A stretch of 64,000 bases of DNA from Gyrodactylus bullatarudis (Eukaryota; Platyhelminthes; Monogenea; Gyrodactylidea; Gyrodactylidae): assembly GCA_012064415.1 (NCBI GenBank), contig SSNU01000091.1, forward strand, positions 1 through 64,000, written 5' to 3'. Below the pieces are notes generated by a model. That model was not told where the DNA came from, made no database searches, and worked only from the letters and a program-made list of their open reading frames with translations. The translations under genes and the position numbers were made by a program. Position 1 is the first letter of the stretch. Every line of letters begins with the position of its first letter. Of this stretch, positions 1 to 11,700 are shown in pieces.

Positions 1-290
1 TCACAGTCGTAAATTTTATACTTATTATTGATTGATTCATAAGATGAGAGTAGAAAGGATTTTTTATAGGATTGATGTCTAAAGTTATAATTATGCTCGA
101 TCGGAGAAGAAGTTGCTAGGAAATTTTATACAATAAAAGCATATCTTCGAAGGTTGAAGTGGAAATGGGTAAATCCTCAAGAATCCTAGCAACCATTTGC
201 AACTTTCTCCGCTGAGTAAACCTTTTCTTTCCGGTGATTCACAGTTTGGTTGCCAGCTCCTTCTGTTTACAAAGATCAGACTTTTAATCT
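1..290. other. Non-coding left edge
   Basis: No recognisable gene or exon. The stretch lies 3' of the minus-strand Penelope-like fragment and may hold its decayed 3' flank. The missing downstream exons of the partial SLC4 gene at 724-4521 are not found here. Confidence 0.5.
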
Positions 291-562
291 CTAATGTAGT
301 GCGATTCCGCTTTGCAAAGGACCTCTTCCCTGGCTTGATATAATATTTTGAAAATCGAGATGCTCCTGGATCGCTGAACCTTTGTTAGCTGCACTGAGGT
401 GTTCTTTTATTCTCACCTTAACTGGTCTCAATGTTTGCCCAACATATGATGAACCACAGTTACATTTGAACAAATATATAACTCCTTTTCTTTCAAGCCA
501 AGGCAATGAATCCTTGTTTAAATCAGGAATTAATTTTGTTGTCTTCCAATCCTCATAATGAA
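291..562 (-). mobile_element. Penelope-like element fragment, GIY-YIG endonuclease domain
   Basis: Minus-strand reading frame that stays open upstream to about 562 and ends near 291. It contains the two halves of a GIY-YIG nuclease core: a V-I-Y-L-F-K-C-N-C-G stretch followed by S-S-Y-V-G-Q-T, then an R-x-K-E-H-L helix. Penelope-like retroelements carry this domain at the C-terminus after the reverse transcriptase and use it to nick the target. No reverse transcriptase is found in the flank, so this is a truncated copy. Its sequence differs clearly from the larger Penelope-like element at 15668-17763, so it belongs to another lineage. It sits just downstream of the last visible exon of the partial SLC4 gene. 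Confidence 0.75.
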
Positions 563-723
563 TTTTTTTTCATTAAAATCAGAATAAAATAAAATTTAAG
601 TTTCTTTCCCTATGATATTCATTTGCTTTCTATTTAGAAAAAATGTTTATCCATTGCGAAATAATAATATTCCTTAAACCAAACTATATTGAATTGTACA
701 ATCAAAATTTACAAAAAATTTAC

Positions 724-3700
724 TCAAAATAGCACCGAGAGTAATGAGGGGTCCAAGACACACAAAGTAGACATAGAAGATACTGGAAAATACGATGATT
801 GCATTTGCTTTCGGGAGGACATCCGTGAAATCGGTCGGAAATCTTTTGATGAATGGCTTAAAACTACGAGCTAGATGCACAAAGGGAGGACAAAAGTCCT
901 GTTTGTATTTTTGCCAATAGTTTGGCTTTCTCGTCTTCTTAAGACCCATTTCTGCTGATTCTAATTCAGGTAATGCCACATCTGAATATCAAGAAATCAA
1001 TCAATCTATTTTGTCTAGAAAATGATTTTTAATTAAACTACTTGTTTTGTTTTGGCTCATTTGATATTCCTTTATTTTTAGAGCCATTCCGGCCAATACT
1101 TCGCCTGATACTTCCTTAATCATGGGCAGTACAATTGAAGTATCAAGAAATGAATTTGACGCCTCCAGTAACTGCTCACCATTCGTTGCCCTGTAGGCTT
1201 CCGCTCTGAATTTCTAAAACAGAAAAATATCATTCACTCGCTATATCTTTTCGGACAAGAGGGTATTTCTTTTATTTTGTAAAACAAACTCTATTCTTCA
1301 TCATGACTGCAAAGCAACGTCCCAATTCGTTGTAGGGCACATCCCTGTCAGAAGGACCCATACAAATGAAAATGAACCGAATTGGCTTTTTGACCTCGCA
1401 GAGGACTGGATCACAGATTGGATTCTCGAGACGAACCAGTTTCATTATCGGTCGAGTGAGAATGTTCAGCTCTCCAGTTAAGATAACGCATGATTCACAG
1501 TCCTGGTTGTACTAGAAAATTGTATATTTTTTCAGGTTTTCTACTTTCTTATCTCTTTTATAACCTTACATTGTTAGTTTCATCATCTTCGTTTACTTCG
1601 TAAGCCTTTGATAGAAAAAGATTAGTTTTAATTTATCAGGTTGATTGAAAACTTTTGTTGTACTCTGCAATAATTTATTACTATGATGCTTTAATAACTA
1701 ACTAGGAGGTGTAGAATTTCTCTTTGGTTTTCTAGTTTTATATATCTTCAAGAATTTATGATATTCCAAATTTACTCATGAGTAGTAGAATGAAATGAAA
1801 AAATATCATAACCACAAATTCCTTATATGCAAATTTTAATCTTCTTCGATAAAAGTGATTACCTCATTATCGTAGGAGCTATTGGTTGTGTTCTGAAAAT
1901 TACTCCTTGATTCAGATCTATATCTGGGGCCTGTCAATATTTCATAGAACATTTGCATTTCCATATCGGAGAGGAGAGCTCCGTTCTCCTTAACTCTTCC
2001 AGCAATCTCTTGTAATACAACTTGCAGACGTTTATGATTCATTTGAAAGAGTTTCAAGTCTAAAATTTTTAGGATAACATCATCAAATTTAATGATTTCC
2101 CTTACATGTATACATGTAAAAAATATAAACATAAATTATTCATGAATTTCATTTCTTGATTTTCCCTTCAAACTAAACCGGTTAGCTGATGAGAGTAGAC
2201 TTGCTCTCGCAGCATTTTTTGGTTATTTAATTTGGTCTTTCATCTAAATTCTAAAGCTAATTGAAGTTAAGAGTCTATGATTTTGACAAATTTGATTTTT
2301 TAGAAATCCCTAAATGATTTTCCCTACATTAAATTTTTCGAACTTTGAGCCGAAAATTTCTATTTGAAAGTGAGAGGTTTTTCAAGACCAAAATTAGCCA
2401 AAAAATCAATCACGTTGAATCTGTTCTTATGCTTCATCTCGTTATCGTTTGGGAGTTGAATTTCGATTTCCTGGTCATTTTCCCTACCCTTGAACATCAA
2501 TAAAATTTCGATAATTCGAAATCCCTAAAGTAAATTACCGTATTCAGCTCACTTGTCACCTTCTGTTCCTAAAAATTTTAGCTCAAAGTTCAAAAGATGG
2601 AAATTTGGCGTCAAATCAAAATTCTCACAACTAGCCATCTAATCTAGATCCAAAATCTCGATATTAAATTCCTTTAAATCCTTGAATTTGATAAAAAAAA
2701 ATTGGTTCGAAAGCTGAAAAATGGCAGATCTTCAAGGTCATTTCTGTTTTTTTTTAAATCGTCCCTTTCTATTGATTAATTCCTACTGATTCTCAAAATT
2801 TTTTTAAAATGAATTTTTCCTTAAACCAGTGAAAGTGTACCTTTGGAATCGTTTACCAAAAAATCTTTAGAAAATTATGATAGTCTGATGAAAATATGAG
2901 ATTTTTGTAAAGACCATAAATTTCCAAATTCATCGAGATATTTTCGACAAAAATTGCTTACATAATCACTTAAAACCTCAATGGTATCTTGGTTATTAAA
3001 TTTTTGAGTCCAACCGGATCTTCACTGAAATCTAGATTCTCTAATCTGATGTAGAAATCTATAATTCGTGCATTTCTCTCTTGATTTCTAGTAAGGATTT
3101 CGCTTATAAACCCATAGCATCTTAAAATTCTAGACATCTGATTCTGGATGTTTGGGGAAAGTTTTTTGCATAGTATTCGATTGCTTCAAGCCAACTACCC
3201 CAGCAAGTGACAAGAGGTTTGGGAGGCTGGCCGATTTCAGCAAAAGGTTTTCTTCTCTTTTTGTTTCTAACTACAAGATCCTTGATTATAGCTGTCAATT
3301 CATCACACTCTTTGAAATAAGCCTTGACTTCGAAGCAGCAGATGTGCTAAACAGGTTCCATGAATTAAATGAGGATAGAGAAGGCTCAAAACACTCGGTT
3401 TCTTTTGATGTTAAATATGATGCTGCATCAGTTAATAGTAATAAGAAATTTTGTCGTTCAACTGACATTTTAGGAAGAAAATCATTGAGTATTTAGCAAG
3501 CTTTGTTTGAGTCAAGGGATTCTTGAACTACTATTGAATCCGCAAGATAAGACTTAGAAGGGTCGTCTAAAGTACCAATCTTAATGTTTACAATGTTCTT
3601 ATCTTGTATGAAAGACTCGTCAATCATGATAAATGCATCCTTTTTTCTCTCCAGCTCTTCTTTTTGGACATCCTTCGCAATTCTCCTTGCTGTTGTTTCT

Positions 3701-4521
3701 GATGGTAAAGGAGACTTCATATCCACAAAGTTTAAGAAAAAAAATATAACCAAAAATATGACTTATCGACGTAGAGCATATTACTTATGACTTAAAAAAA
3801 CCCGTCAAATTTTGAAATATCATTTCTTCAATGCTATGATTATATTTAGAAACCTCAGCATATTAACATATCAAAATATAAAAAATATGATTTGAGTTGC
3901 CCGAATAATTAATAACAGTCGTAGTAATTCATCAATCAAATTATTCTACAACTCCATCGTTGTTTAACGAAAAAAGTTTACGCTTTTGATACTTCAAGGA
4001 CCACTGTATCCTAATTGAGGTAGATATTTTTCCTACAATGGGTGCTTGAGTTGAAGTTGAGGATTTTCGAAATAAATAGGTTAATTTTCACCTACATACA
4101 CATAAAATCCCAGAATTAAATTAATGTACTATTGAGAAGTAGTGAGATGAACTAACATTCAAAGATTTATTAAACCCAAGTTGAATGAGCACATTATCAA
4201 GTATTACTGTTATTATATTATTATTAAAATTGAAAGAAAGAACTCACTTGACTTCATGTATGCCCTGAATTGAGTTATTAACTTAAAGTTCAGTGGAGAT
4301 ACGTGAGCTGCTGTGAATCGTTGGGATTCCTCCTCATAGTTTTGTTCAAACTTTATGATTCTCATCATTTCGGTCCAGTAGTACGACTGTGTGTTGAGGG
4401 GATCAAATTTACTTTCAAATTTTTCGAAACGTCGCAGCGTGTCAAGTTCCACGAATATTCGAGGGACATTGTTCATAGTTATCTTTATTTCATTCACATT
4501 AACCTCCTCATCATTCGACAT
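724..4521 (-). CDS. Partial SLC4 anion-exchanger paralogue (N-terminal half)
   Basis: Six exons join in frame with GT-AG borders, in transcript order 4248-4521, 1863-2059, 1570-1605, 1290-1511, 1042-1213 and 724-981. Together they give about 386 residues without a stop. They cover the band-3 cytoplasmic domain (an I-F-V-E-L-D start block, the H-V-S-P-L-N-F block, a G-A-L-L-S-D-M-E block, and F-L-D-T-S-I-V-L-P near its end) and the first membrane segment (V-C-L-G-P-L-I-T-L-G). The layout matches the complete gene at 8744-14939 exon for exon, including a 36-nt microexon (45 nt in the other copy). The last exon ends in phase 1 at a GT donor, as in the full copy, but no following membrane exons lie between 1 and 723. 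Either the gene continues outside the window behind a Penelope insertion, or it is a truncated duplicate. SLC4 proteins exchange chloride and bicarbonate at membranes; a product stopping here could not transport. Confidence 0.75.
2700..2945. repeat. Half of a foldback element (family C) in SLC4-copy intron 1
   Basis: Contains the conserved block running from an A-G-T-G-A-A-A-G-T-G-T-A-C stretch near 2827 to C-A-T-C-G-A-G-A near 2937. This matches the right arm of the palindromic element at 50015-50425 and a fragment at 18810-18895. Only one arm is clear here. It lies inside the 2.2-kb first intron of the partial SLC4 gene. Confidence 0.55.
3135..3753 (-). mobile_element. Decayed hAT-like transposase relic
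   Basis: Reading the minus strand from 3753, three frames in succession give pieces of one protein type. The first (3753-3493) has F-I-M-I-D-E-S-F followed by I-G-T-L-D-D. The second, about 3460-3300, has N-F-L-L-L-L-T-D-A-A-S-Y. The third, about 3330-3140, has K-P-L-V-T-C-W-G-S-W-L-E-A and Y-Y-A-K-N-F. The order (D-E-T/S-x-D block, S/T-D-A-A block, T-R-W-G-x-W-L-E-A block) is that of hAT-superfamily-like domesticated or mobile proteins with an RNase H fold. At least two frameshifts and stops break it, so it is dead. It lies in the first intron of the partial SLC4 gene and explains part of that intron's expansion. The family call is from motif order only. Confidence 0.55.
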
Positions 4522-5544
4522 TTTTCTAAAGTAAATTCTTAGTATTTAAAGCTAGTTGACATGAAGAATACGAAAAGTCAGGAAAAAAATTTATTTTTCG
4601 AATTCAATTATGACATGAACTGACAAGTTTTGAAAATTTCCGAAAAATTCAATCTGACCAAAATTAGGCCGAATTTTGAAATGCATCAAATTTCAACTTT
4701 CGAACCCAAAATTTTTATCGATTTCAAAGATTTAAAGCAGTTTAGTAATGAAATTTGGGACCAAAATTTGACGATGAATTCGAATTGGGCCGTGAAAGTA
4801 GAAAGGAATCTACTGTTTCCAAGAAAAAGTTCAACCTCATAATGATAATGACGAATTTCTGTGAATTTCTGCAGCCGAATAGGAATTCTTTGTCTAATGT
4901 TGATCTCGAATATCATTACTTAACTGGAGAAAAATATAAGGTTTATTGTAAAAAATAGGAAATTTTCATATAGGTTTAGATATAGGTTTTATATATATAA
5001 TAGACCGATGATGTTTTCATATTTTTCAAATTTACATTACCAGCATCAATAGGTGAAATAATTTCAGAAACAGTATACAGTGTATATAAAGCTATTTTGG
5101 AAATAGTCTTCGCATAGGGTGAATCTGAGAGTCCATATAACTTTGATAAAAATTAAAGTATTGGAGTTAAAAAAGTAGATTAAAAATTATTATTCTTGAA
5201 ATTTAGGTAATAATTAATTCTTTATTAATGATTTGTGATCCGTCAAAATATCCAGAAAAAATGATCTGAGGACCAAGGAGAGTATAAATGATTTTCATTG
5301 ACTGTAATAAATCGAGCATGAAAAATTGATGAAATTTGATATTAAAGATCAAATAAAAGATGGATAATTTATTCTTAAAAATGAATTTTTATTATTGGGG
5401 AAAAATTACAAATTAGAAAGATTTCGCAAGTATTATTAAAACTTTCTGAAACAAAATATCAGTATTTGTTTTAATAAAATAATTTCAACATTAAAAAAAA
5501 ATATTCATCATTTGGTTAACGATCGAGCAGCATGAAAACATAAA

Positions 5545-5655
5545 GACTCAGTTAGAACTATTCAAAAAGTCTTAAATGGAACTGTATCTGGAGGTTTTAA
5601 GTCAACTGGAAGAAAGCCAATATTTTCTGTAAGACAGAAAGTTGGCGGAAAAATG
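5545..5655 (+). mobile_element. Tc1/mariner-like transposase N-terminal relic
   Basis: A short open stretch reads as a second helix-turn-helix of a Tc1-like transposase: V-R-T-I-Q-K-V-L-N-G-T-V-S-G-G-F followed by the S-T-G-R-K-P linker (the usual GRPR-type motif), then a stop. No catalytic domain follows. This is a decayed fragment unrelated in sequence to the intact Tc1 element at 50705-52242. Confidence 0.45.
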
Positions 5656-5670
5656 TAAAGCTTATTAATA

Positions 5671-6838
5671 TAAAGTTGGGAATCTATGATTTTTACGAAA
5701 ATCTCGATTCTATCATCAAAAATTCGAATTTTTTCCAATCCTACTCATGTTGCCCCCTTCTACGATTTGAAGAATAAAAAATTAGTTTCATGAAATAATG
5801 GTTATTTTCAAATTTCTATTTGGCGCTAAAATCCTATTTTTTTCAAGTTTGAACTCAAAATTTTCATTGATTTGAAAGTGGGACTGTGGTCAAAAGATCA
5901 TTTTTCAGGATCTCAATAATAAAAAAAATGAAATATGCTGAATATGTTCTAATGCATAACCTTAGTATCGTTTGGGAACTGAATTTCGATGCTTTGATCA
6001 TTTTCACTACTTGAAAATCAATGAAATTTTGATAAATCCCTTAAAAATAGTGAATCATTCGGAAATTTATCGGCAATATTCGGCTTTCTTGTCTAATTCT
6101 GATCCTAAAAAACATCTTTTGACTACAATCCCCACTTTCAAATCAATAAATATTTCGAGTTCAAATTAGTACTGTATGTGGACATCTCAAAAGCCTTTGA
6201 TAAACTTCCTTTCTCTAAAATCCATGCCGCTCTCATAAAAGCCAATGTCAACCCAATCATCATAAATTGGACTATCAATTTTCTCACATCACGATCTCAA
6301 TTCGCAAAATTTAATCAAGAATGTTCAACTCCTCGCCTTATAACTTCCGGTGTTCCTGCCCCTTTTTAATCTCGTATTCTCAAAAATTCAACCCAGCAGC
6401 TCTCAAATTACTTATTTCAAGGACTACCACCATAGTCAGATTAAAGCACCAGATCAATCTCAAAACTTTTGCCAAACAAATTGCCAACTTCCATTTCGAA
6501 AAAATCTCAGGTGACCACAATCTTTTTAAAAACTAAAACTTTCAATTCAATTTAATTTCAAGATTCATTCTGTATTTATTTATTTTTTCACTTCGATATA
6601 AATTAAATAAACTTTCAATTACAAAAAGAGAAAAAAAGGATTTTCGCGCCAAATCGAAATTATAAAAGTGACTTTTTTTTCATATGAAATTTTTTTTCAG
6701 AATTTTTTTCTTCAACTGGTAAATGTGGGCAACATGAGTAGGATTCCCAAAAATCTTTAACGAATTCGAGTTCTTGATGAAAAAATCGAGTTTTTCGTAA
6801 AGATCATAGATTCCCAACTTCACATCAACCAACTTTAT
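5671..6838. repeat. Foldback element (family B) with about 110-bp inverted ends
   Basis: The left arm (about 5671-5760) and right arm (about 6728-6838) are inverted copies of each other. Both run from an A-A-A-G-T-T-G-G end, through a G-G-G-A-A-T-C-T-A-T-G-A-T-T-T-T-T block, to a C-A-T-G-T-T-G-C-C-C block. The same arms form a compact 256-bp palindrome at 26151-26406. Here the arms are about 1.0 kb apart and the interior includes a LINE reverse-transcriptase relic, so the element has been loaded by later insertions or is a larger member of the family. Confidence 0.6.
6178..6369 (+). mobile_element. LINE reverse-transcriptase relic
   Basis: A 63-residue open stretch beginning M-D-I-S-K-A-F-D-K-L and ending I-T-S-G-V-P-A-P-F. 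These are RT motif A (D-x-S-K-A-F-D with its catalytic Asp) and the start of the S-G-V-P-Q-G-S block of non-LTR retrotransposon polymerases; the Q-G-S triplet is degraded. The F-x-D-D box is absent, and the frame closes at TAA just after. The type resembles Jockey or I-group elements, but the fragment is too short to class. Confidence 0.7.
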
Positions 6839-7590
6839 AAAGGAATATAGTTTTTCAAATCTAGTCTATTAAAAAGTTGAAATCGACAAGCGTTACTTGG
6901 AGGAATGTCGATTGAAAATTGTTTCACTCACCCAAGGTTCCTTGATAAATCCAATTTGTTCTCGAGGGAAAGAGTGCCTTTTTCGAAATACCACTTAAAA
7001 GTATATTTGACATTGCTTGCAATCTGATTTATATGAATTTCTGCTTCAGTCAATAATCAAATGAACTCCTCCATAACACATATCTGACACATTATTCAAT
7101 AAACGATAAGAGAATAAATCATTCATCTACACCTGTAGTTAATGTGAAGATGGGTTCTCTGATCATCAAAATTTCATCGATTTTCAAATAGGGGAAATGA
7201 TCAAAAAATCAAATTTCACACGATTATGGGTTGGTTCTCAAAATTCGATTCACCATATTTGATTACTTTGACCAAAATCCTAAAAATCAACTTTTGATCA
7301 ATCTTTCACACTGAAATCAGCAAAAAAATTAACTCAAATTTCAAAAAAATTGGAATTCAATATATTGGTGAAATCGAAATAGGGGATAATTGGTTGCAAT
7401 TATACGGAAAGAGAAGAAGACTTTCATAAATTATTGATTTAGCAGATGGTTAATTTCAGGTTGTTTTTTTTCGTGTTTGATTTTCCCTATAGGTAATCTG
7501 ATTGGTTTTATGGTTTACTCAATTTTTAATGGTTTTTTAGATCTGGACCAATAGGAATACCAAGGTTTTTAGATAAAATTGAAGAGAGTT

Positions 7591-7660
7591 CAGGTTACAA
7601 GCGTCTCATCCACTGAAGAAGGTACTTGAGTATCTCAGTACCGAAACGTCTGTAAGAGGC
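7591..7660 (+). ncRNA. Hammerhead-ribozyme-like motif (possible Penelope pLTR remnant)
   Basis: The core reads CTGAAGA (7613-7619), one extra A, then a hairpin whose arms GGTACT (7621-7626) and AGTACC (7637-7642) pair perfectly with three more pairs inside, then GAAA (7643-7646). A self-complementary ACGT and a C at 7650 follow, the position of a cleavage site. Bases 7651-7660 pair imperfectly (five consecutive pairs and three more, with two mismatches) with 7601-7612, giving stem I. The two-pair stem III is typical of the minimal hammerheads reported in Penelope-like elements. The extra A between the core and stem II departs from the strict consensus, so activity is not assured. No Penelope ORF adjoins it. 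Confidence 0.4.
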
Positions 7661-8125
7661 TTTGGAAAAAGGTTGGTTATATTCCAATTAAATCTAGTCT
7701 TACTAATTTTTATTGAAGATTTCAGATTCCATCATGAAACAAAAAAATTTTCCTATTGACTAACTAACTTTATTTTACGTGTCACAAAGATAATCTAAGA
7801 AGAAGAATTGTATTGATAGGTGAAATGATTTTCAAGCGTCATTCATCACCTCATTGGGTTTTTGGTCCTTTGAAATGATAAGAGTTGAATTTTTTGCACT
7901 CACGTAAACTGGTAAACTGTGTAATAATTACACTCTTTTTTTGTTAGACAAATCACTTATATCTCTATAAAAATAGTAATTAAAAAAATAGATTCTTCAA
8001 TACCAATCAGGTCGATACATAAGCTCAAATGAAGCTATATGGAGAATATTTTCCTTTCCTATCCATGATCGATATCCCAACAGCCTCCATTTTTCAGTAC
8101 AGCTAGAAAATGGTCAAAGATTCTA

Positions 8126-8340
8126 AAGCTAGTTGATATGAAGATGAGAATTTACTATTATTTTTCTCCGGGTTCACAGAAAAAAATAATTTTTTGAATT
8201 CTAAAACGGAATGAGCTAATAAGATGTTGTTGAACCAAAAATTTTCATTGATTTCGATGATTCCAAGCAGTTAAATGCAGATACTTGGGCTAAACATTAG
8301 ACAAAGAATTAAAACTGTAAGTCAATTCTGATATAATATT
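8126..8340. repeat. Family-A foldback fragment
   Basis: Begins with the family-A end (A-G-C-T-A-G-T-T-G-A-T-A-T-G-A-A-G-A-T-G-A-G) and carries its central block around 8235-8310. The right arm is missing. Similar partial copies occur near 4555-4960, 10700-10930, 62115-62450 and 63180-63295. Confidence 0.45.
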
Positions 8341-8743
8341 GGTTAAATTTAATAAAATGTTCTTCTTTGCCCACTATGATTAAGATTTAAGACTTGTCAA
8401 AATCTTTTGATGAACTTTTTGTCATTATTCCCAAGATTTATGATAAATGAGAATGGATTCACAATTGAGACATTCATGAGTTTATTGCATCATACGTGAC
8501 TTCTAGCCTAGTTCTAGTTCAAACTTCATGGTTGATGACAGAGAAAATACCAGACAAAGTTTATTTTAAATATGCCAATATATGAGGTTTAATTCAAATC
8601 CTTAATGATAAAATCCATGAATATACTTGCTAGTAGATAGGGGAAGTATAATTTTAGTTAAAGCAAATATCAATTTTTATTGATCACTGATCATTGATTA
8701 AATCTGAAAATGTACTTGTTTAAAGAAAAATAATTCAAATCTG

Positions 8744-11700
8744 TCAAGTTGCCCACGTTTCATGATAGTCATTGTCTTCTTCATCACTATACTCATCCCT
8801 CTCCTTGCCGGAATACGAGGCCAAGAACCTCTGATAGTGCTCAAGGTTCATAAACTCTGTTGGGTCATCGTCAATGGCCCTTTTACGATTCACTTCCCAC
8901 ATTTTGTCAGCATCGTTTGGCTTTGAGGCCTGTTCATCTGGGAATATCGAGATTGAGTCCAATGGGTTGAGAATTTTGCCCTTTTGCTTAATCACGGAAT
9001 CATCACCGGTCTTATATTTTTTGTCAAGCTTAAACGAGAAATATTTTTTTTGATTTCAAAAAGTCAAAAACTTTGTTGTAAATATTTTAATATTCTTTGA
9101 ATTTTTTGGCATCAGAGTTTATTCTATCGGTTCCATCGAAAAATAAGACTAAGAAAAGTTTGGACTCGAAAATATTTCACAACGTTAAAATTTAATCAAT
9201 TTTTATCGAAAAATTCTATAATTTTCAAAGAATTTACATCAATAATTTACTTTGTTTGACTATAACTTTGCTCGCTTACTACCTCACTATGTTGTCTTCT
9301 GGCTTGTGTATTTGTCTATCTGTAGAAAAAAGGAAAGGGGAGAGAAAGGTGTAATATATTTCTTAAGGAGTATATTAAAATTATAGTGATTGTTATAGAG
9401 ATCAGAATTATTAGAGTAATAACTCTGATAGTATGTAATTCATCACTTGAAGGAAAATTAAGATTAGAATAAAAAAACATTTAGATTACCCTGATAGTTT
9501 GGACTCATACAAGAGCCAGAAGAAGAATACCACATGTATTCGAAATATTGAGTCCAAACTATACAGACCAATACAAAAGCCAGAAGAAAACATAGTCAGG
9601 TAGCAAGCGAACAACAACAAACGAGAATCTAAAATTATGGGTAATAAACCACTTTTCTGATATACGAACCAATATTCTTTCGAATAAAACTATGACTTAT
9701 TAGTATCCTATATTAGTGATGAATCAATTGAAGAATTAATTTTACCTTGTGAAGATACTTTGCAAGCCATAACCAACGAGGTAGTGCCAACTCTCTGACA
9801 ATACCATAGATGAAGATGACAAGGGGAAAGACCAATGAGGCTGCCGATGCTGTCGTAAATTCCGAGACAATATTGAGTACAACGAGAATGTTGACGAAAA
9901 ACAATTCAATCAGGGTAAATATTAGAATTCGCTTGGTCGGAAGGCCTCTAATAAAATCCCAGTCATTCCAGTGCTTACGTCTCTTGAGGAGGGTGACACA
10001 TCGTTTCACAAAGGTGAGCTCCCTCAGGGTCATTACACCCATGTAGAGGAACATGCCGTAAAGGGCGGCTAATGGAATCCATTTGAGTATTGTACCAAGG
10101 CATACAGAAAAGGCAACGAGAAGCCCAACAACTGCTGCAGAGACTCTCTGCTCAACTGTACCCAGAACTCTGCAAAAATAAATCAGTACATTTATTGAAA
10201 AGCTGACCGATCATTGTATACACTGTTCATTTGAATGATCAATGTAGAAACTGATTTTGGAATCCAGATCAAAATGCAAACCTTCATACTTAGTGTGAAG
10301 AAAAAAACTGCATAAAAATATGATCATTTTTCAAATTTTGATTTGGCGCCATAATCCCAATTTTTCGAACTTTGAGGTAAATCGTTTTATTGATTTGAAA
10401 GTGATAGAATGGTCAATAGATGTTTTTCAGGATCAAGATTAGACGAGAATATCGATTATGCTAAATCTGACCTGAAGATTCACCTCAATATTGTTTGGAA
10501 GTTGAATTTCGACTTCTTTTGACCACTTATCTGCCACTTAAATTTTAATAAAATGTTCGAAAATTGGTATTCTAACGATAAATCAAAATGCCCTCGAAAA
10601 TGGTATTGAACTGTCGAAAATTTGACGGTGATATTCCGCTTTCTTGTTTTATTTTAATCCTGAAAATTTCTTTTGATCATTCTCCCAAATATTTTTCTTA
10701 AACTTCTTTAACTTTTCATCTACCAAATTTTTTACCGATTCTAAAGATTCAAGGGAATTAAGTGTTGATATTTTGGATCAAAATTTTACGAATGATTTGA
10801 ATTTTGGCCACAGAAATTCATCATAGTTTTGGGAAATCGAATTTTCCAATCTCCACCAAGGAAAACGACACAAATTTTTTAAAGGTTGACCGTTTCTTGA
10901 AAAATGCCGAACTTCTGTGAGCTACTCTTAGGAAAGGGATACTGTAAATTATTAAAAAATAATGTATTAAAATGTACTAAACTGTTGCAGATTGAGGAAT
11001 ATCAATAAAAATTCTTTCTTTATGAATGTTTAACAAACATACCTAGCACTAACACCTGGAGGAGGCTTTTGTTCAATAACTGCCAAAGCTGTTATATGAC
11101 TAACAGTTCTCACTGTTGCTCCAGACATAAATGGCCATCCTATTGTCCCACTGACAATTGGGAAAATAACCAATAGGAATAAGAAATCAATTTCGAATAT
11201 TCCCTTTTTGACAGCCTTGTTTTTCAGCGCGGTAATTCTAAAAATACACCCACAGTTAGAATATCAGTATTGTGTCAGGTCTGTAAAAGTGACGAGAGTG
11301 TATACGATACTTATGTGCCAATTATATTTTTCTATCAGAATCTCAGATTAATTCCACTTCGAATTTTCCCTCTATCATTTCAGGAAGAGGCTTTAGCAAA
11401 AAGGACTAAAGCAGCAGTCAGTCAGACTCAAATTTAGTATCATTATATTCAGCTACTGCATCTGAAAAAAATATGGCTAAAATTCTAGTCAGCTTATCAT
11501 AGTTTAACTATACTCCTCGAAAGAAATCAAGGTAATAACTCACCCATTTAGAGCACCTTCAGTAAAAACCAATACTGCTAGTGCCAAACCGATGGGAATA
11601 CAAGTCGAGTGTATACTATTAAACTGATCACTTGTCACTATGGCTTCAAAATTGACTGGAGCTATCCATAGAGAGGTGTCAATCTGATCTGACGGTGGTA

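Larger units (their letters stand above)
4522..8743. other. Gene-free interval filled with transposon remains
   Basis: Between the two SLC4 copies no cellular gene was recognised. The interval holds family-A foldback pieces near 4555-4960 and 8126-8340, a Tc1-like relic near 5545-5655, a long inverted-repeat element at 5671-6838 with a LINE relic inside, and a hammerhead-like motif near 7591-7660. These are listed separately. The remainder (about 6840-7590 and 7665-8743) is AT-rich sequence with nothing I can name. Confidence 0.6.

Noticed and set aside
2170..2220. CTGATGAGAG followed by a hairpin, resembling a hammerhead core
   Set aside because: The stem II hairpin is present but is followed by TCGC and not GAAA, so the catalytic core is incomplete.
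3152..3496. Plus-strand 114-codon ORF in the SLC4-copy intron
   Set aside because: It is the antisense shadow of the decayed hAT-like transposase, whose motifs read on the minus strand.
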